Counted from the first letter of the stretch, positions 1-6,751 are shown. The stretch: DNA of 11,234 bases from an uncultured Bacilli bacterium (GCA_910586195.1 CAJUHO010000037.1:1-11234); one strand, 5' to 3'. Translations and numbers: made by a program. The notes: generated by a model not told the origin, from the sequence alone.

Positions 1-82
1 ACACTCCTATTACACAAAAAATCAGTAGTTTCTTATTATCCTTTGACAAGTCTTTAATCTTTTCTTTTACTTTTTCTATCAT
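1..82 (-). CDS. 5' fragment of an unrecognised, probably membrane-anchored protein
   Basis: An ATG at 82-80 opens a frame that stays open for 27 codons to the window edge, so only the N-terminus is seen. It begins with a Lys/Glu-rich, probably cytoplasmic segment (MIEKVKEKIKDLSKDNKK) and then turns hydrophobic (LLIFCVIGV), which looks like the start of a transmembrane helix. Upstream on the minus strand is a weak purine-rich ribosome binding site (GGAAAAGAGTGAT). The protein family cannot be named from this much. The gene is separated from the 209-residue gene upstream by a terminator and a 398-base gap, so it should have its own promoter. A 23-bp palindrome sits 33 bases upstream of its start, where a regulator or recombinase site would affect it. 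Confidence 0.55.
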   Translation of the reverse strand, partial: MIEKVKEKIKDLSKDNKKLLIFCVIGV

Positions 83-115
83 ACTATCACTCTTTTCCAA
101 TCCATTCTATTTGCA

Positions 116-138
116 TCATAAAGGATGATACTTTATGA
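116..138 (+). repeat. 23-bp near-palindrome, copy 1 of inverted pair
   Basis: Arms TCATAAAG and CTTTATGA (8 bases, perfectly complementary) flank a 7-base centre, GATGATA. Two base pairs within the centre also match, so only one pair breaks the dyad. Its exact reverse complement occurs at 387-409. It lies 33 bases before the leftward start codon at 82. It could be an operator for a dimeric repressor or one end of an invertible segment. I do not recognise it as the site of a named regulator. Confidence 0.9.
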
Positions 139-226
139 GAAGGTTAGCTTATAACTTTATTTTGATAGTATTTTTCTTCTTTTAGACTGATTAAATGACT
201 AATTTAATTTTTATCTTAATATTAAA

Positions 227-235
227 TTTATATCA
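227..235 (-). promoter_or_regulatory. candidate leftward extended -10 promoter for the gene at 82
   Basis: On the minus strand TGA (235-233) precedes TATAAA (232-227), an extended -10 layout. No good -35 lies 17 bases upstream. A start near 220 would give a leader of about 140 bases that runs through the palindrome at 116-138. In such an AT-rich gap the match may be by chance. Confidence 0.25.
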
Positions 236-328
236 TATTCACTCCATATTTCGACTATTTTTTGACTAATTATAAATCTAATATATTTTTTTATTTCCTT
301 ATTTTTCTTTAAATTCACTCTTTTAACA

Positions 329-357
329 TTGAAAATATATCCATATTATTGTATATT
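329..357 (+). promoter_or_regulatory. candidate rightward sigma-A promoter inside the inverted-repeat segment
   Basis: TTGAAA (329-334) and TATATT (352-357) are separated by exactly 17 bases, each one base from consensus. Transcription would start near 364 and run right, through the palindrome at 387-409, into the hairpin at 436-473. It faces no protein gene in this orientation. Either it makes a short RNA of roughly 115 bases, or it is the off orientation of an invertible promoter. Confidence 0.45.
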
Positions 358-386
358 TATTATAGTTAATGATAAAGAAATATAAT

Positions 387-409
387 TCATAAAGTATCAT
401 CCTTTATGA
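387..409 (-). repeat. 23-bp near-palindrome, copy 2 of inverted pair
   Basis: This is the exact reverse complement of 116-138 across all 23 bases. The match stops immediately on both sides, so the repeat is discrete. It lies between the rightward promoter candidate (329-357) and the terminator (434-474). No other copy was noticed in the window. The bases just outside the two copies do not form an obvious target-site duplication. Confidence 0.9.
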
Positions 410-433
410 GTTATACTTTTTTACTATATATAC

Positions 434-474
434 AAAAAAACTGTAGAAATTTTTCCATTTTTCTACAGTTTTTG
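434..474 (-). terminator. Rho-independent terminator of the ltaS-type operon, probably bidirectional
   Basis: A 14-bp perfect stem (436-449 with 460-473, core CTGTAGAAA/TTTCTACAG) with a 10-base loop starts within 7 bases of the stop codon at 481. On the minus strand the stem is followed by a run of seven T. On the plus strand it is followed by a T-rich stretch as well, so it could also stop rightward transcripts. Confidence 0.9.
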
Positions 475-480
475 CTTTTT

Positions 481-1110
481 TTACTGTCTTAATTCTACTA
501 AATCTAACCTTTTTCCATTGTGAATAAAAACTAACGTTGCCTCATTCTGATAATCCTTTGCTTTTACTTCATCTTTATAAGTCCACTTAGCTTTCACTAC
601 AAAGGCGTTGTCATCAGACTTATCAGAGTAACCAAACTCTTCATTTTCTACGCTTTCTATAGTAACATTTTTTACTATTGGTAAAACTTGTTTTCTTTGT
701 TTATATATATTGCTTTCCACATATTTATAAATTGTATTTTCCGCATTTTCTAAAAAGTTAGGCAAAATATCTTGATAAACAAAGTCAGTCCCTCCCACAT
801 CGGTCTTTGCAGCTTTTTCATCTAAAGAGTAAAAATCTAAGATAAACATTTCCGCAATAATTTCTGCATATTTCTTTTCCTCTACTTCATCTTCTTTTAA
901 TGTCTCATCTAGTTTTGCGAATAACTCTTTATAGGCAGAACTTTTATTATCCTTTAATGTATATCCATATTCTTTTATTTCTTTTAACACTTTCACTTCT
1001 TCTACATCACTATCTTTTTTTACAAAAGAATAGGTAACTACAGCGACAATAGCAAGTAATACAATACCAATAAAAATTAAGAATCTTTTTACTCCTTTTT
1101 TTAATCTCAT
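481..1110 (-). CDS. unrecognised membrane-anchored extracytoplasmic protein, 209 residues
   Basis: I do not recognise this family. A short basic N-terminus (MRLKKGVKR) leads into one hydrophobic helix at about residues 9-30, then a charged, soluble domain to the C-terminus, so it is probably a single-pass protein facing outward. Residues 40-90 are Lys/Glu-rich and probably helical. Residues 90-115 carry a Phe/Asp/Gly-rich motif (LDFYSLDEKAAKTDVGGTDF). The C-terminal part (about 140-205) looks like alternating beta strands, ending in FIHNGKRLDLVELRQ. A helical half followed by sheet resembles small NTF2-like domains, but that is only an impression. The ATG is preceded by GAAGGGAG at good spacing, which overlaps the end of the lipoteichoic acid synthase gene; the two frames are 3 bases apart. 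Translational coupling and a shared terminator suggest a role linked to envelope polymer synthesis. Confidence 0.8.
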   Translation of the reverse strand: MRLKKGVKRFLIFIGIVLLAIVAVVTYSFVKKDSDVEEVKVLKEIKEYGYTLKDNKSSAYKELFAKLDETLKEDEVEEKKYAEIIAEMFILDFYSLDEKAAKTDVGGTDFVYQDILPNFLENAENTIYKYVESNIYKQRKQVLPIVKNVTIESVENEEFGYSDKSDDNAFVVKAKWTYKDEVKAKDYQNEATLVFIHNGKRLDLVELRQ

Positions 1111-1113
1111 GTA

Positions 1114-3183
1114 TTAACTCCCTTCTTTATTATTCTTTCCATTGTTATCCTCATTTAGTAAATTAAATACAATAATATTATCAGAAACACCCAATAATTT
1201 TTCTGTATAATCATTTTTTTCTTTTATATAATCCTCACTAATTGCATCTCCATCTAGTGATAAATATTCGCTTTTTTGACTATTATAATAGATTTTATTT
1301 GTTAACCAATTACCATTTGGGAATACTACAATATTATTTTCTTTGATATTAAAAATATCATGACCTAAGGCATATGGATTTTTTATGCCTAACATATTTC
1401 CTAAAGTAGGAAGCACATCATACATTCCCATAACATCCGTTATTTCTTTTTCATATTTTTTATCCTTTGTCCAGATAATAAATGGAACCTTACGATTTAA
1501 TTCATATTGATAACTATCAAATTCTACATATTCAGGATTATCTGCATCAAGTAGTCCATTTGTTTCTTTATTATAATTAAATAGTCTTTGATAATCTTTT
1601 TTTGGAAGTCTAGCATCATGATCGCCATATAAGATAAATACTGTATTATCTAATAGGCCATTGCTATCTAAATCATTTAAAAATTGTCCTAAAGCTGCAT
1701 CCGCATAATGTACTGACTTAAAATAATTACCAAGTTTCGTTCCTTCCATATAAGGATAAATAACTTCCTCTTCTGTGCCATCCTCATGAGTTACCATCTC
1801 TTTTAAATTCACTTCAAATGGATCATATTTTTCGACTTCAGAGAATGGCGTATGATTGGTAAGGGTAATTAGCAAGCCATAAAATGGTTGATTTTGTTCC
1901 TTAATTCGTTGCAGCTTCGTAATAGATTGTTTAAAAAACTCTTTATCACTTAACCCTAGTCCAATGGTATTATCTTTTGTTACTTTATAGGTTTCCTTAC
2001 TATAAAACTTATCATATCCTAAACTTTGATGCATGGCCCTTCTGTTCCAAAAATCAGCGTTGTTGGCATGCATACTAAAGGTATAGTATCCTTTTTCTTT
2101 TAATAATGCAGGAATGGCAATATATTTTCTATCAAAATATGATACAAAAGCTGTTCCACTTTGTGTAGGCATTAATGATGTATTGTATGTAAGTTCAGCA
2201 TCACTACTAGTACCAACGCTCACTTGGGAATAAAAGTTTGAAAAATACATTCCCTCTTTGGCAATTCTATTTAAATTCGGAGTAACTTCTACACCATTAA
2301 AACTACGATTTAGAGCAACTGTTTGCAAACTTTCGGCGTGTATTGCAATAACATTCTTTCCCTCCAAAATATTACTATATTCATTCGTAGTTTCTGCATC
2401 TCTTCCTTCAAAGTATTCACCAAAATTCTTTTTTGCCTTGTCATAACCAAAAATAGAGTTTATTTTAGGTTGAAGAGAAACAACAACATCATTGAACTGA
2501 TAAATATATATACCAAAACGCATAACAATATATTCACGATTCCATTGTTTGGCAAAACGCCCGATTTCAAGTGAGGAAAGTGTTACTGTAAATAAGACAA
2601 TTAAAATGCCTCCTGTAATTAAGGTTTTCAAAGTCTTTTGTTTACGTTCTTTTTTATTATCTATATTAGTATAATAATTCTTTTTCTTTAATAACACATG
2701 AACTGCTATTAAAATAATAGGACCAATTAAATATAATAAATCTTTTAATTGTAATACATTTTCAACTACGGCATCACCTACTGGAGCGATAAACTGTGTA
2801 AGTGATAACATAGAAGCTGAAGCAAAAGAAGTATAGAATGTATAGTAAATAGAATTAACCATACAAATAAATGTAAAGAATATTTCAAGTGTCATAAAAT
2901 AAGCAAATCTATTTTTATTTTTAAATAAATAACCAAATGAGCCAAATATAATTAAAATGGATATATCCGCTAAAATTGGTTTAAATGCTAAATAATTTTC
3001 TACTGTATGCATCGTAAAAAATCTTAACATTGTCGAATTTATTAAACATGTAATTACAAATGTAAGAAATAAAATATTATTTTTACAATAATTCTTAATT
3101 AAATGCTCCTTTTTCGCTCTTTTACAAAACTTTATAGATTTATCTTTTATTTTTTTGAAGTTATCTTCTATTTTTTTCTTCAT
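1114..3183 (-). CDS. ltaS: LtaS-type lipoteichoic acid synthase (sulfatase-fold phosphoglycerol transferase)
   Basis: Family enzymes move glycerol-phosphate from phosphatidylglycerol onto a glycolipid anchor outside the membrane, building lipoteichoic acid. Numbered from the upstream GTG, the N-terminus is a basic cytoplasmic segment of about 40 residues, then five hydrophobic segments (about 42-58, 72-92, 99-122, 152-170, 193-208). The extracellular sulfatase-like domain runs from about 280 to 620. Family active-site positions are all present: metal ligand Glu in HAESLQ (289), catalytic Thr in SVGTSSDAELTYNTSL (330), His/Trp/Arg in HANNADFWNRR (377-387), His in TNHTPF (449), and Asp-His in YGDHD (527-528). 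The start chosen is the ATG at 3183 (689 residues). A GTG at 3198 is in frame, but it forms the GTGAGG ribosome binding site and lies one base from the predicted transcript start. The C-terminus ends in an Asn/Lys-rich tail. It is first in an operon with the 209-residue gene. A paralogue with primase or other teichoic-acid specificity is possible. Confidence 0.93.
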   Translation of the reverse strand: MKKKIEDNFKKIKDKSIKFCKRAKKEHLIKNYCKNNILFLTFVITCLINSTMLRFFTMHTVENYLAFKPILADISILIIFGSFGYLFKNKNRFAYFMTLEIFFTFICMVNSIYYTFYTSFASASMLSLTQFIAPVGDAVVENVLQLKDLLYLIGPIILIAVHVLLKKKNYYTNIDNKKERKQKTLKTLITGGILIVLFTVTLSSLEIGRFAKQWNREYIVMRFGIYIYQFNDVVVSLQPKINSIFGYDKAKKNFGEYFEGRDAETTNEYSNILEGKNVIAIHAESLQTVALNRSFNGVEVTPNLNRIAKEGMYFSNFYSQVSVGTSSDAELTYNTSLMPTQSGTAFVSYFDRKYIAIPALLKEKGYYTFSMHANNADFWNRRAMHQSLGYDKFYSKETYKVTKDNTIGLGLSDKEFFKQSITKLQRIKEQNQPFYGLLITLTNHTPFSEVEKYDPFEVNLKEMVTHEDGTEEEVIYPYMEGTKLGNYFKSVHYADAALGQFLNDLDSNGLLDNTVFILYGDHDARLPKKDYQRLFNYNKETNGLLDADNPEYVEFDSYQYELNRKVPFIIWTKDKKYEKEITDVMGMYDVLPTLGNMLGIKNPYALGHDIFNIKENNIVVFPNGNWLTNKIYYNSQKSEYLSLDGDAISEDYIKEKNDYTEKLLGVSDNIIVFNLLNEDNNGKNNKEGS

Positions 3184-3192
3184 TTCATCAAA

Positions 3193-3198
3193 CCTCAC
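3193..3198 (-). promoter_or_regulatory. ribosome binding site deciding the LtaS-type start
   Basis: GTGAGG on the minus strand lies 9 bases before the ATG at 3183. Taking the GTG itself as the start would leave a leader of about one base and no ribosome binding site, so the ATG is preferred. Confidence 0.7.
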
Positions 3199-3205
3199 TT
3201 ATTAT

Positions 3206-3234
3206 ATTATAGCATTATCATACTCGTTTTTCAA
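3206..3234 (-). promoter_or_regulatory. sigma-A promoter of the LtaS-type operon
   Basis: TTGAAA (3234-3229), a 17-base spacer and TATAAT (3211-3206) preceded by TGC (extended -10). The predicted start is near 3199, which gives a leader of about 16 bases to the ATG at 3183. This is the best promoter match in the window. Confidence 0.85.
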
Positions 3235-3262
3235 ATGAAACCGCTTTATTTAATATAATACC

Positions 3263-3293
3263 ACAAAAACACCTCAAAATAAGAGATGCTTTC
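3263..3293 (-). terminator. Rho-independent terminator after the YihY-family gene
   Basis: A 10-bp stem with wobble pairs (3266-3275 with 3283-3292, 7-base loop) is followed on the minus strand by a T run interleaved with the stem end. It lies about 45 bases beyond the stop codon at 3340 and just upstream of the next promoter, so it separates two transcription units. Confidence 0.7.
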
Positions 3294-3339
3294 ATTTTTT
3301 AGTTTTAAAATTGACAAATTGTGTATAACCTTTATTACA

Positions 3340-4179
3340 TTATGAGCTAGTGGATACTTTTAATTTATTAATGTCGTCTTCTCTTTCTCCAGCGTTAATA
3401 GCCATACCAATTACAAATATATAAGAAAGTATATATACCCACATTAACAGGATAATAATACTAGAAATACTTCCATAAAAAATATCATAATTAGCAAATG
3501 TCGCAACATAGAAGGAGTAAATTTCTGTCGCTAATGTCCAAGTAATAGTAGTAAATACGGCACCATAAGTAGTTGAGGCAGTAGTTATTTTTTTATCTGG
3601 TGCTATAATATACAAAAGTTTAATATTAACATAAATTAGCGAAAGCGATAGTGGATATTTCAATATTTGATAAATAATACTAATAAACTCTACTGTCGAG
3701 TTATGATTAGAATACTCTATTGCGAGTTGTAAAATAGAATCCCCATAAACTGGGACTATCAATAAAAATACAAGTAGCAATACTAAAATAAAGGTCATGA
3801 GTATCGCTTTTATTCTTCTTTGAATTATTTGTTCGCATTCTATTTTATATATTTCATTCGATGTAATAATCATAGAATGTGCACCATTAGATGCCAAAAC
3901 GAAGGCTGAAATAAAAAATATAATAATGTTAAAATTTAAGCCTTTTCCCGAAACATAAGTTAAGAGTGTTTCTGAAATATTTCCAGGCAAAGCCGCTTTC
4001 ATCATCTCTTCAAGAGAAGCTACAGAAATATTAAAGGAAGAAGCGATTGTACCTACTAAAGCAATTAAGGGTATTAAGGATAAAACAAAGAAAAAAGCGA
4101 GTTGTCCAGGTAAGATTCTCATCTCAGGTCTTTTTATTATATGAAATACCTTTTTAAGAAAAGCCCTTGCTCGCTCCAT
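3340..4179 (-). CDS. YihY/BrkB-family integral membrane protein
   Basis: The family (once mislabelled ribonuclease BN) consists of six-helix inner-membrane proteins. Some members are proposed transporters or envelope factors, but no general function is settled. Here 279 residues match the usual length. Family marks are LPGQLAFFFVLSLIPLIAL in helix 1 (about 25-47) and YGSISSIIILLMWVYILSYI plus GMAINAG in the last helix (about 237-264). Other hydrophobic segments are near 84-100, 125-145, 175-192 and 205-227. The C-terminal tail is charged and cytoplasmic-like. The start is the ATG at 4179, because AAAGGG (4194-4189) stands 9 bases before it; the in-frame ATG at 4188 directly abuts that AAAGGG and has no spacer. 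The gene begins 17 bases after the GGDEF-protein gene ends and is the last gene before a terminator. Confidence 0.85.
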   Translation of the reverse strand: MERARAFLKKVFHIIKRPEMRILPGQLAFFFVLSLIPLIALVGTIASSFNISVASLEEMMKAALPGNISETLLTYVSGKGLNFNIIIFFISAFVLASNGAHSMIITSNEIYKIECEQIIQRRIKAILMTFILVLLLVFLLIVPVYGDSILQLAIEYSNHNSTVEFISIIYQILKYPLSLSLIYVNIKLLYIIAPDKKITTASTTYGAVFTTITWTLATEIYSFYVATFANYDIFYGSISSIIILLMWVYILSYIFVIGMAINAGEREDDINKLKVSTSS

Positions 4180-4188
4180 TTTACTCAT

Positions 4189-4194
4189 CCCTTT
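4189..4194 (-). promoter_or_regulatory. ribosome binding site deciding the YihY start
   Basis: AAAGGG on the minus strand. It sits 9 bases from the ATG at 4179 and 0 bases from the ATG at 4188, so the downstream ATG is the better start. Confidence 0.6.
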
Positions 4195-4196
4195 AT

Positions 4197-6236
4197 TTAA
4201 GATTTAAAATCTTCTTTGTTTGTAATCATCTCTAAAGTTGCCTCATTAATAGCGTCATCTAGTGTTTTAATTTCATCTTCAATAATACTATATCCAATAC
4301 CAGCACCGAATTCGTGTGGTAAGTTCTTAAACTCTTTCGATAACTTCTTAGTATAAGTTGATATTTGACGATCACTATACCCTACTAGATATACCATAAA
4401 TTCATTTCCATCTGTTCTTATAATTTCACTATTTTCTAGTTGTGTATTTACAAGAATTGAAGCTGCTTTAATGATTAATTGGTCACCTTCCTCATGCCCA
4501 TAATTATCATTTACATATTTTACATTGTTAAGATCTACCATCACAATAGCCTGTGGATATATTTTAGAGCCTTCCCATTCTGGCATTTTAGCATTTAAAT
4601 AGTTACGATTTTTTAAAGATGTCAACATATCTGTATATTTATGGCGATCTACTTTTTTGACTCTCTTTACTTGCCTTTTCTTTTTAATAATCAAATAAAG
4701 GATTGTTAATATGATTATTGGTATGAAAATTATCATTAAGATAATAGTGTATACTTGTTCAAATGTAGAACCTTCCAAAATGGAAGCGTGTAGACTTTCA
4801 ATTCCTGTATTACGATAATTGTAATAAGAATTCGTATTAATAATATAGTTGAACAAATCATAAAAAGCTTGATTATTAGATTTAACCATAAACTTATAAT
4901 CATTCATCATAGTGTCTGTATATAAGACTGTATAACCCGAAAATTTTTTCTCTCGATAATAATTATAAACTTCTCTATCTAATACAACTATTTTATGCCC
5001 TGCATTCTTAGCAATATCATGAATACTATTGTATGTTGTAATATCCGTTCTAGAATTATTAGCAAAATAGTTATATAGGGAATCTCCCTTTAGCATTACA
5101 ATTTTTTCACCCTTTAGACTCTCAAAGGAATTTATAATATGATTATCTTTTTGTTTTCCCAAAACAACATAATCTTCTACAAATGTGGAAAGTGTAGACA
5201 AATAGTCCTTATTTTCTAAATTATAATAATCAAAATAGACGTCTACTTCACCTTTTTTTACAGCTCTCTCTAGTTCTTTTTTACTATTATATCGTTTATA
5301 CACAAACTCAATGTCAGTAAGCCTTGCAATTCGATCAATATATTCTCCCGCAATTCCTGCTACTTTTCCATTCATTTTAGTCTCATATGGGGCATTTTCT
5401 ATATATCCATATACATAATTCTTAGAAATAAGTGAGGCCTTGGTTTTGGCATCTAAATCATTATTTTCTAAATAATAATCTAAATATGCTTTATTGTATT
5501 CTTTGACATATTTAGTAGCTTTCCATTTTGTAAAATACTTTTTTACAATTTTATTCAACTTTTCATTTTTATCATTCAAAGTTAATACAACTCTTTTTTG
5601 CATTTCTGTAAAATAGTAATTAATAGAATATTTACTATTAATAGTTTTATCTAAATACATAATATTAGGCATAATAATCATGTCTACTTCATCAGCGTCT
5701 AACGCTTTATAAAGCTCATCAATTGTATTATAAGATTTATAAGACAAATTAGTACCTGATTTTAGATAATAACTAATTTCAGAGGAATCTTCTTTAAAAA
5801 CACCAAAGGTTAAGTTTCTCATATCTTTAATATGATTGATTCTCTGATAATCTTTACCAACTGCTACATAACTATCCTGAAAGATTATTAAATCATTGGC
5901 ACCTATATTCTCATTTGCATCCAATATCCGAATACGGTAACTGTCTGTTGTCGCATTATTATCTTTTAAATAAGGAATTTTATTAAATTCCAAATTAATA
6001 TTTTCTTCAAAATCATTGATAAAATCAAAGAAAACACCAGTACCATTCATTCCATACAAAGGATAATCATTAATAATCTCAAAATCTACTGTTGTCTTAG
6101 AATTATCTTGAATCCATTTTTTTTCTGTTACTGTTAGTGTGGTTGTTTTATCTTCTTTATTATAATAACGATAAACTACAACAAAAGCGATGATAGCAAT
6201 AATAATCGGAATTATAATAATTAACTTTTTTTTCAT
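4197..6236 (-). CDS. membrane sensor with tandem substrate-binding-like domains and a degenerate GGDEF domain
   Basis: The 679-residue protein has an N-terminal hydrophobic anchor (about 4-22). Two extracytoplasmic domains of the bacterial solute-binding family 3 type follow (about 35-255, and about 265-490, the latter with YIENAPYETKMNGKVAGIAG). A second transmembrane helix (about 495-517) precedes a basic linker and a cytoplasmic GGDEF domain (about 530-670). Diguanylate cyclase landmarks are present: TDMLTSLKNRNYL (535-547), first metal Asp568 in VDLNNVKYVNDNYGHEEGD (567-585). The signature itself reads DGNEF (609-613), so the third position, normally Asp/Glu for metal and catalysis, is Asn611. 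No RxxD inhibitory site precedes it. It may sense a small amino-acid-like ligand, but cyclic di-GMP synthesis is doubtful; a GTP- or partner-binding role is possible. Its ATG overlaps the TGA of the upstream gene (ATGA), with GGAGAG as ribosome binding site. Confidence 0.88.
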   Translation of the reverse strand: MKKKLIIIIPIIIAIIAFVVVYRYYNKEDKTTTLTVTEKKWIQDNSKTTVDFEIINDYPLYGMNGTGVFFDFINDFEENINLEFNKIPYLKDNNATTDSYRIRILDANENIGANDLIIFQDSYVAVGKDYQRINHIKDMRNLTFGVFKEDSSEISYYLKSGTNLSYKSYNTIDELYKALDADEVDMIIMPNIMYLDKTINSKYSINYYFTEMQKRVVLTLNDKNEKLNKIVKKYFTKWKATKYVKEYNKAYLDYYLENNDLDAKTKASLISKNYVYGYIENAPYETKMNGKVAGIAGEYIDRIARLTDIEFVYKRYNSKKELERAVKKGEVDVYFDYYNLENKDYLSTLSTFVEDYVVLGKQKDNHIINSFESLKGEKIVMLKGDSLYNYFANNSRTDITTYNSIHDIAKNAGHKIVVLDREVYNYYREKKFSGYTVLYTDTMMNDYKFMVKSNNQAFYDLFNYIINTNSYYNYRNTGIESLHASILEGSTFEQVYTIILMIIFIPIIILTILYLIIKKKRQVKRVKKVDRHKYTDMLTSLKNRNYLNAKMPEWEGSKIYPQAIVMVDLNNVKYVNDNYGHEEGDQLIIKAASILVNTQLENSEIIRTDGNEFMVYLVGYSDRQISTYTKKLSKEFKNLPHEFGAGIGYSIIEDEIKTLDDAINEATLEMITNKEDFKS

Positions 6237-6700
6237 TCCGCACTCTCCGTTCTATCTCTTGTCCAGGAGAAATTTTCTTTATTGTGATGTTTATATCCAA
6301 TAATTGGGAAGTTACTAGCTCCATTCTTTTTTTGAATAAAAACTTGAAAATCATAGAATTTCTGAACATCAGGGGAAAACTCTTGATAAACTACATCCGA
6401 TAATGCTTTTGCCTGGTCTAATCCCAAGTCATCTCCCACTGTCAACATTACATTTATAATCTTTCCATTTATCAAAATAGATACTTTGCTAATAGAGTCC
6501 TGTGCACCTAAATTTTCTTTTACTGTACTTAATTTATCATCTGTAACTTTTGCACTTTCAATTCCTTCTAATCTTTTTCCATAAATCGCTTTTCCCATAT
6601 TAGGAAAGAAAATATTCTTTACTTGTACTAAAACTACTACTAGTAGTAAAAAACAACATATTGCAATAATTGTAAACTTGTTTTTTCTTATAAAATCCAT
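6233..6700 (-). CDS. unrecognised single-pass membrane protein, 155 residues
   Basis: I do not recognise this family. A short basic N-terminus (MDFIRKNK) leads into one transmembrane helix (about 9-27), followed by a soluble, probably extracytoplasmic domain. The middle part has a strand-like run (SKVSILINGKIINVMLTVGD, about 71-90), a helix (LDQAKALSDVVYQEFS) and another strand (KFYDFQVFIQKK, about 114-125). It ends with the polar tail FSWTRDRTESAE. Two Cys (15, 16) lie within the membrane helix and do not form a lipobox. The ATG at 6700 follows an AGGATGTGAT-like ribosome binding site and a promoter at 6723-6751. Its stop codon overlaps the start of the GGDEF-protein gene by 4 bases, so the two are translationally coupled. 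A partner or accessory subunit of that sensor is the simplest inference. Confidence 0.8.
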   Translation of the reverse strand: MDFIRKNKFTIIAICCFLLLVVVLVQVKNIFFPNMGKAIYGKRLEGIESAKVTDDKLSTVKENLGAQDSISKVSILINGKIINVMLTVGDDLGLDQAKALSDVVYQEFSPDVQKFYDFQVFIQKKNGASNFPIIGYKHHNKENFSWTRDRTESAE

Positions 6701-6722
6701 TTCATCACATCCTAGTATCTAT

Positions 6723-6751
6723 ATTATACACTATGTTATAGTCTTAATCAA
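6723..6751 (-). promoter_or_regulatory. promoter for the 155-residue protein / GGDEF / YihY unit
   Basis: TTGATT (6751-6746), a 17-base spacer and a consensus TATAAT (6728-6723). The -35 includes the TGA stop codon of gatB (6750-6748). The predicted transcript start is near 6716. No terminator lies between gatB and this unit, so read-through from gatCAB may add to expression. Confidence 0.65.

Larger units (their letters stand above)
116..409. other. candidate invertible promoter segment (or operator-flanked region)
   Basis: Perfect 23-bp inverted repeats enclose 248 bases of AT-rich non-coding DNA. The enclosed DNA holds a near-consensus promoter reading right, towards a terminator. Inversion would turn this promoter towards the leftward gene starting at 82. 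Short inverted repeats around a promoter are the known layout of phase-variable invertons in gut bacteria. Two operators for one regulator would look similar. No recombinase gene is visible in the window, so invertibility is an inference. Confidence 0.4.
83..480. other. AT-rich intergenic region with paired palindromes
   Basis: This is the only long gap in the window. From left to right it holds a near-palindromic 23-bp site (116-138), a candidate leftward extended -10 promoter (227-235), a candidate rightward promoter (329-357), the inverted copy of the 23-bp site (387-409) and a strong hairpin terminator (434-474). I see no convincing protein gene on either strand. Confidence 0.7.

Noticed and set aside
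87..119. Ten-codon leader reading frame (MMQIEWIGKE) ending 4 bases before the ATG at 82
   Set aside because: It has no ribosome binding site, starts inside the palindrome, and shows no run of regulatory codons. It is probably chance.
116..409. Small transposon-like element (MITE) with 23-bp terminal inverted repeats
   Set aside because: No target-site duplication is seen outside the repeats, and each repeat is itself a near-perfect palindrome, which is unusual for transposon ends. A genome-wide copy count would be needed to revive this.
2258..2574. Plus-strand open frames of 62 and 83 codons opposite the LtaS-type gene
   Set aside because: They are antisense to a clearly conserved enzyme, have no ribosome binding site and show no protein-like pattern.
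3311..3339. Consensus TTGACA on the plus strand between the YihY gene and its terminator
   Set aside because: The hexamer 17 bases downstream is ATTACA, a poor -10, and transcription would run antisense into the YihY gene.
6160..6369. 69-codon minus-strand frame overlapping the junction of the 155-residue and GGDEF genes
   Set aside because: It lies out of frame across two better-supported genes with proper ribosome binding sites.
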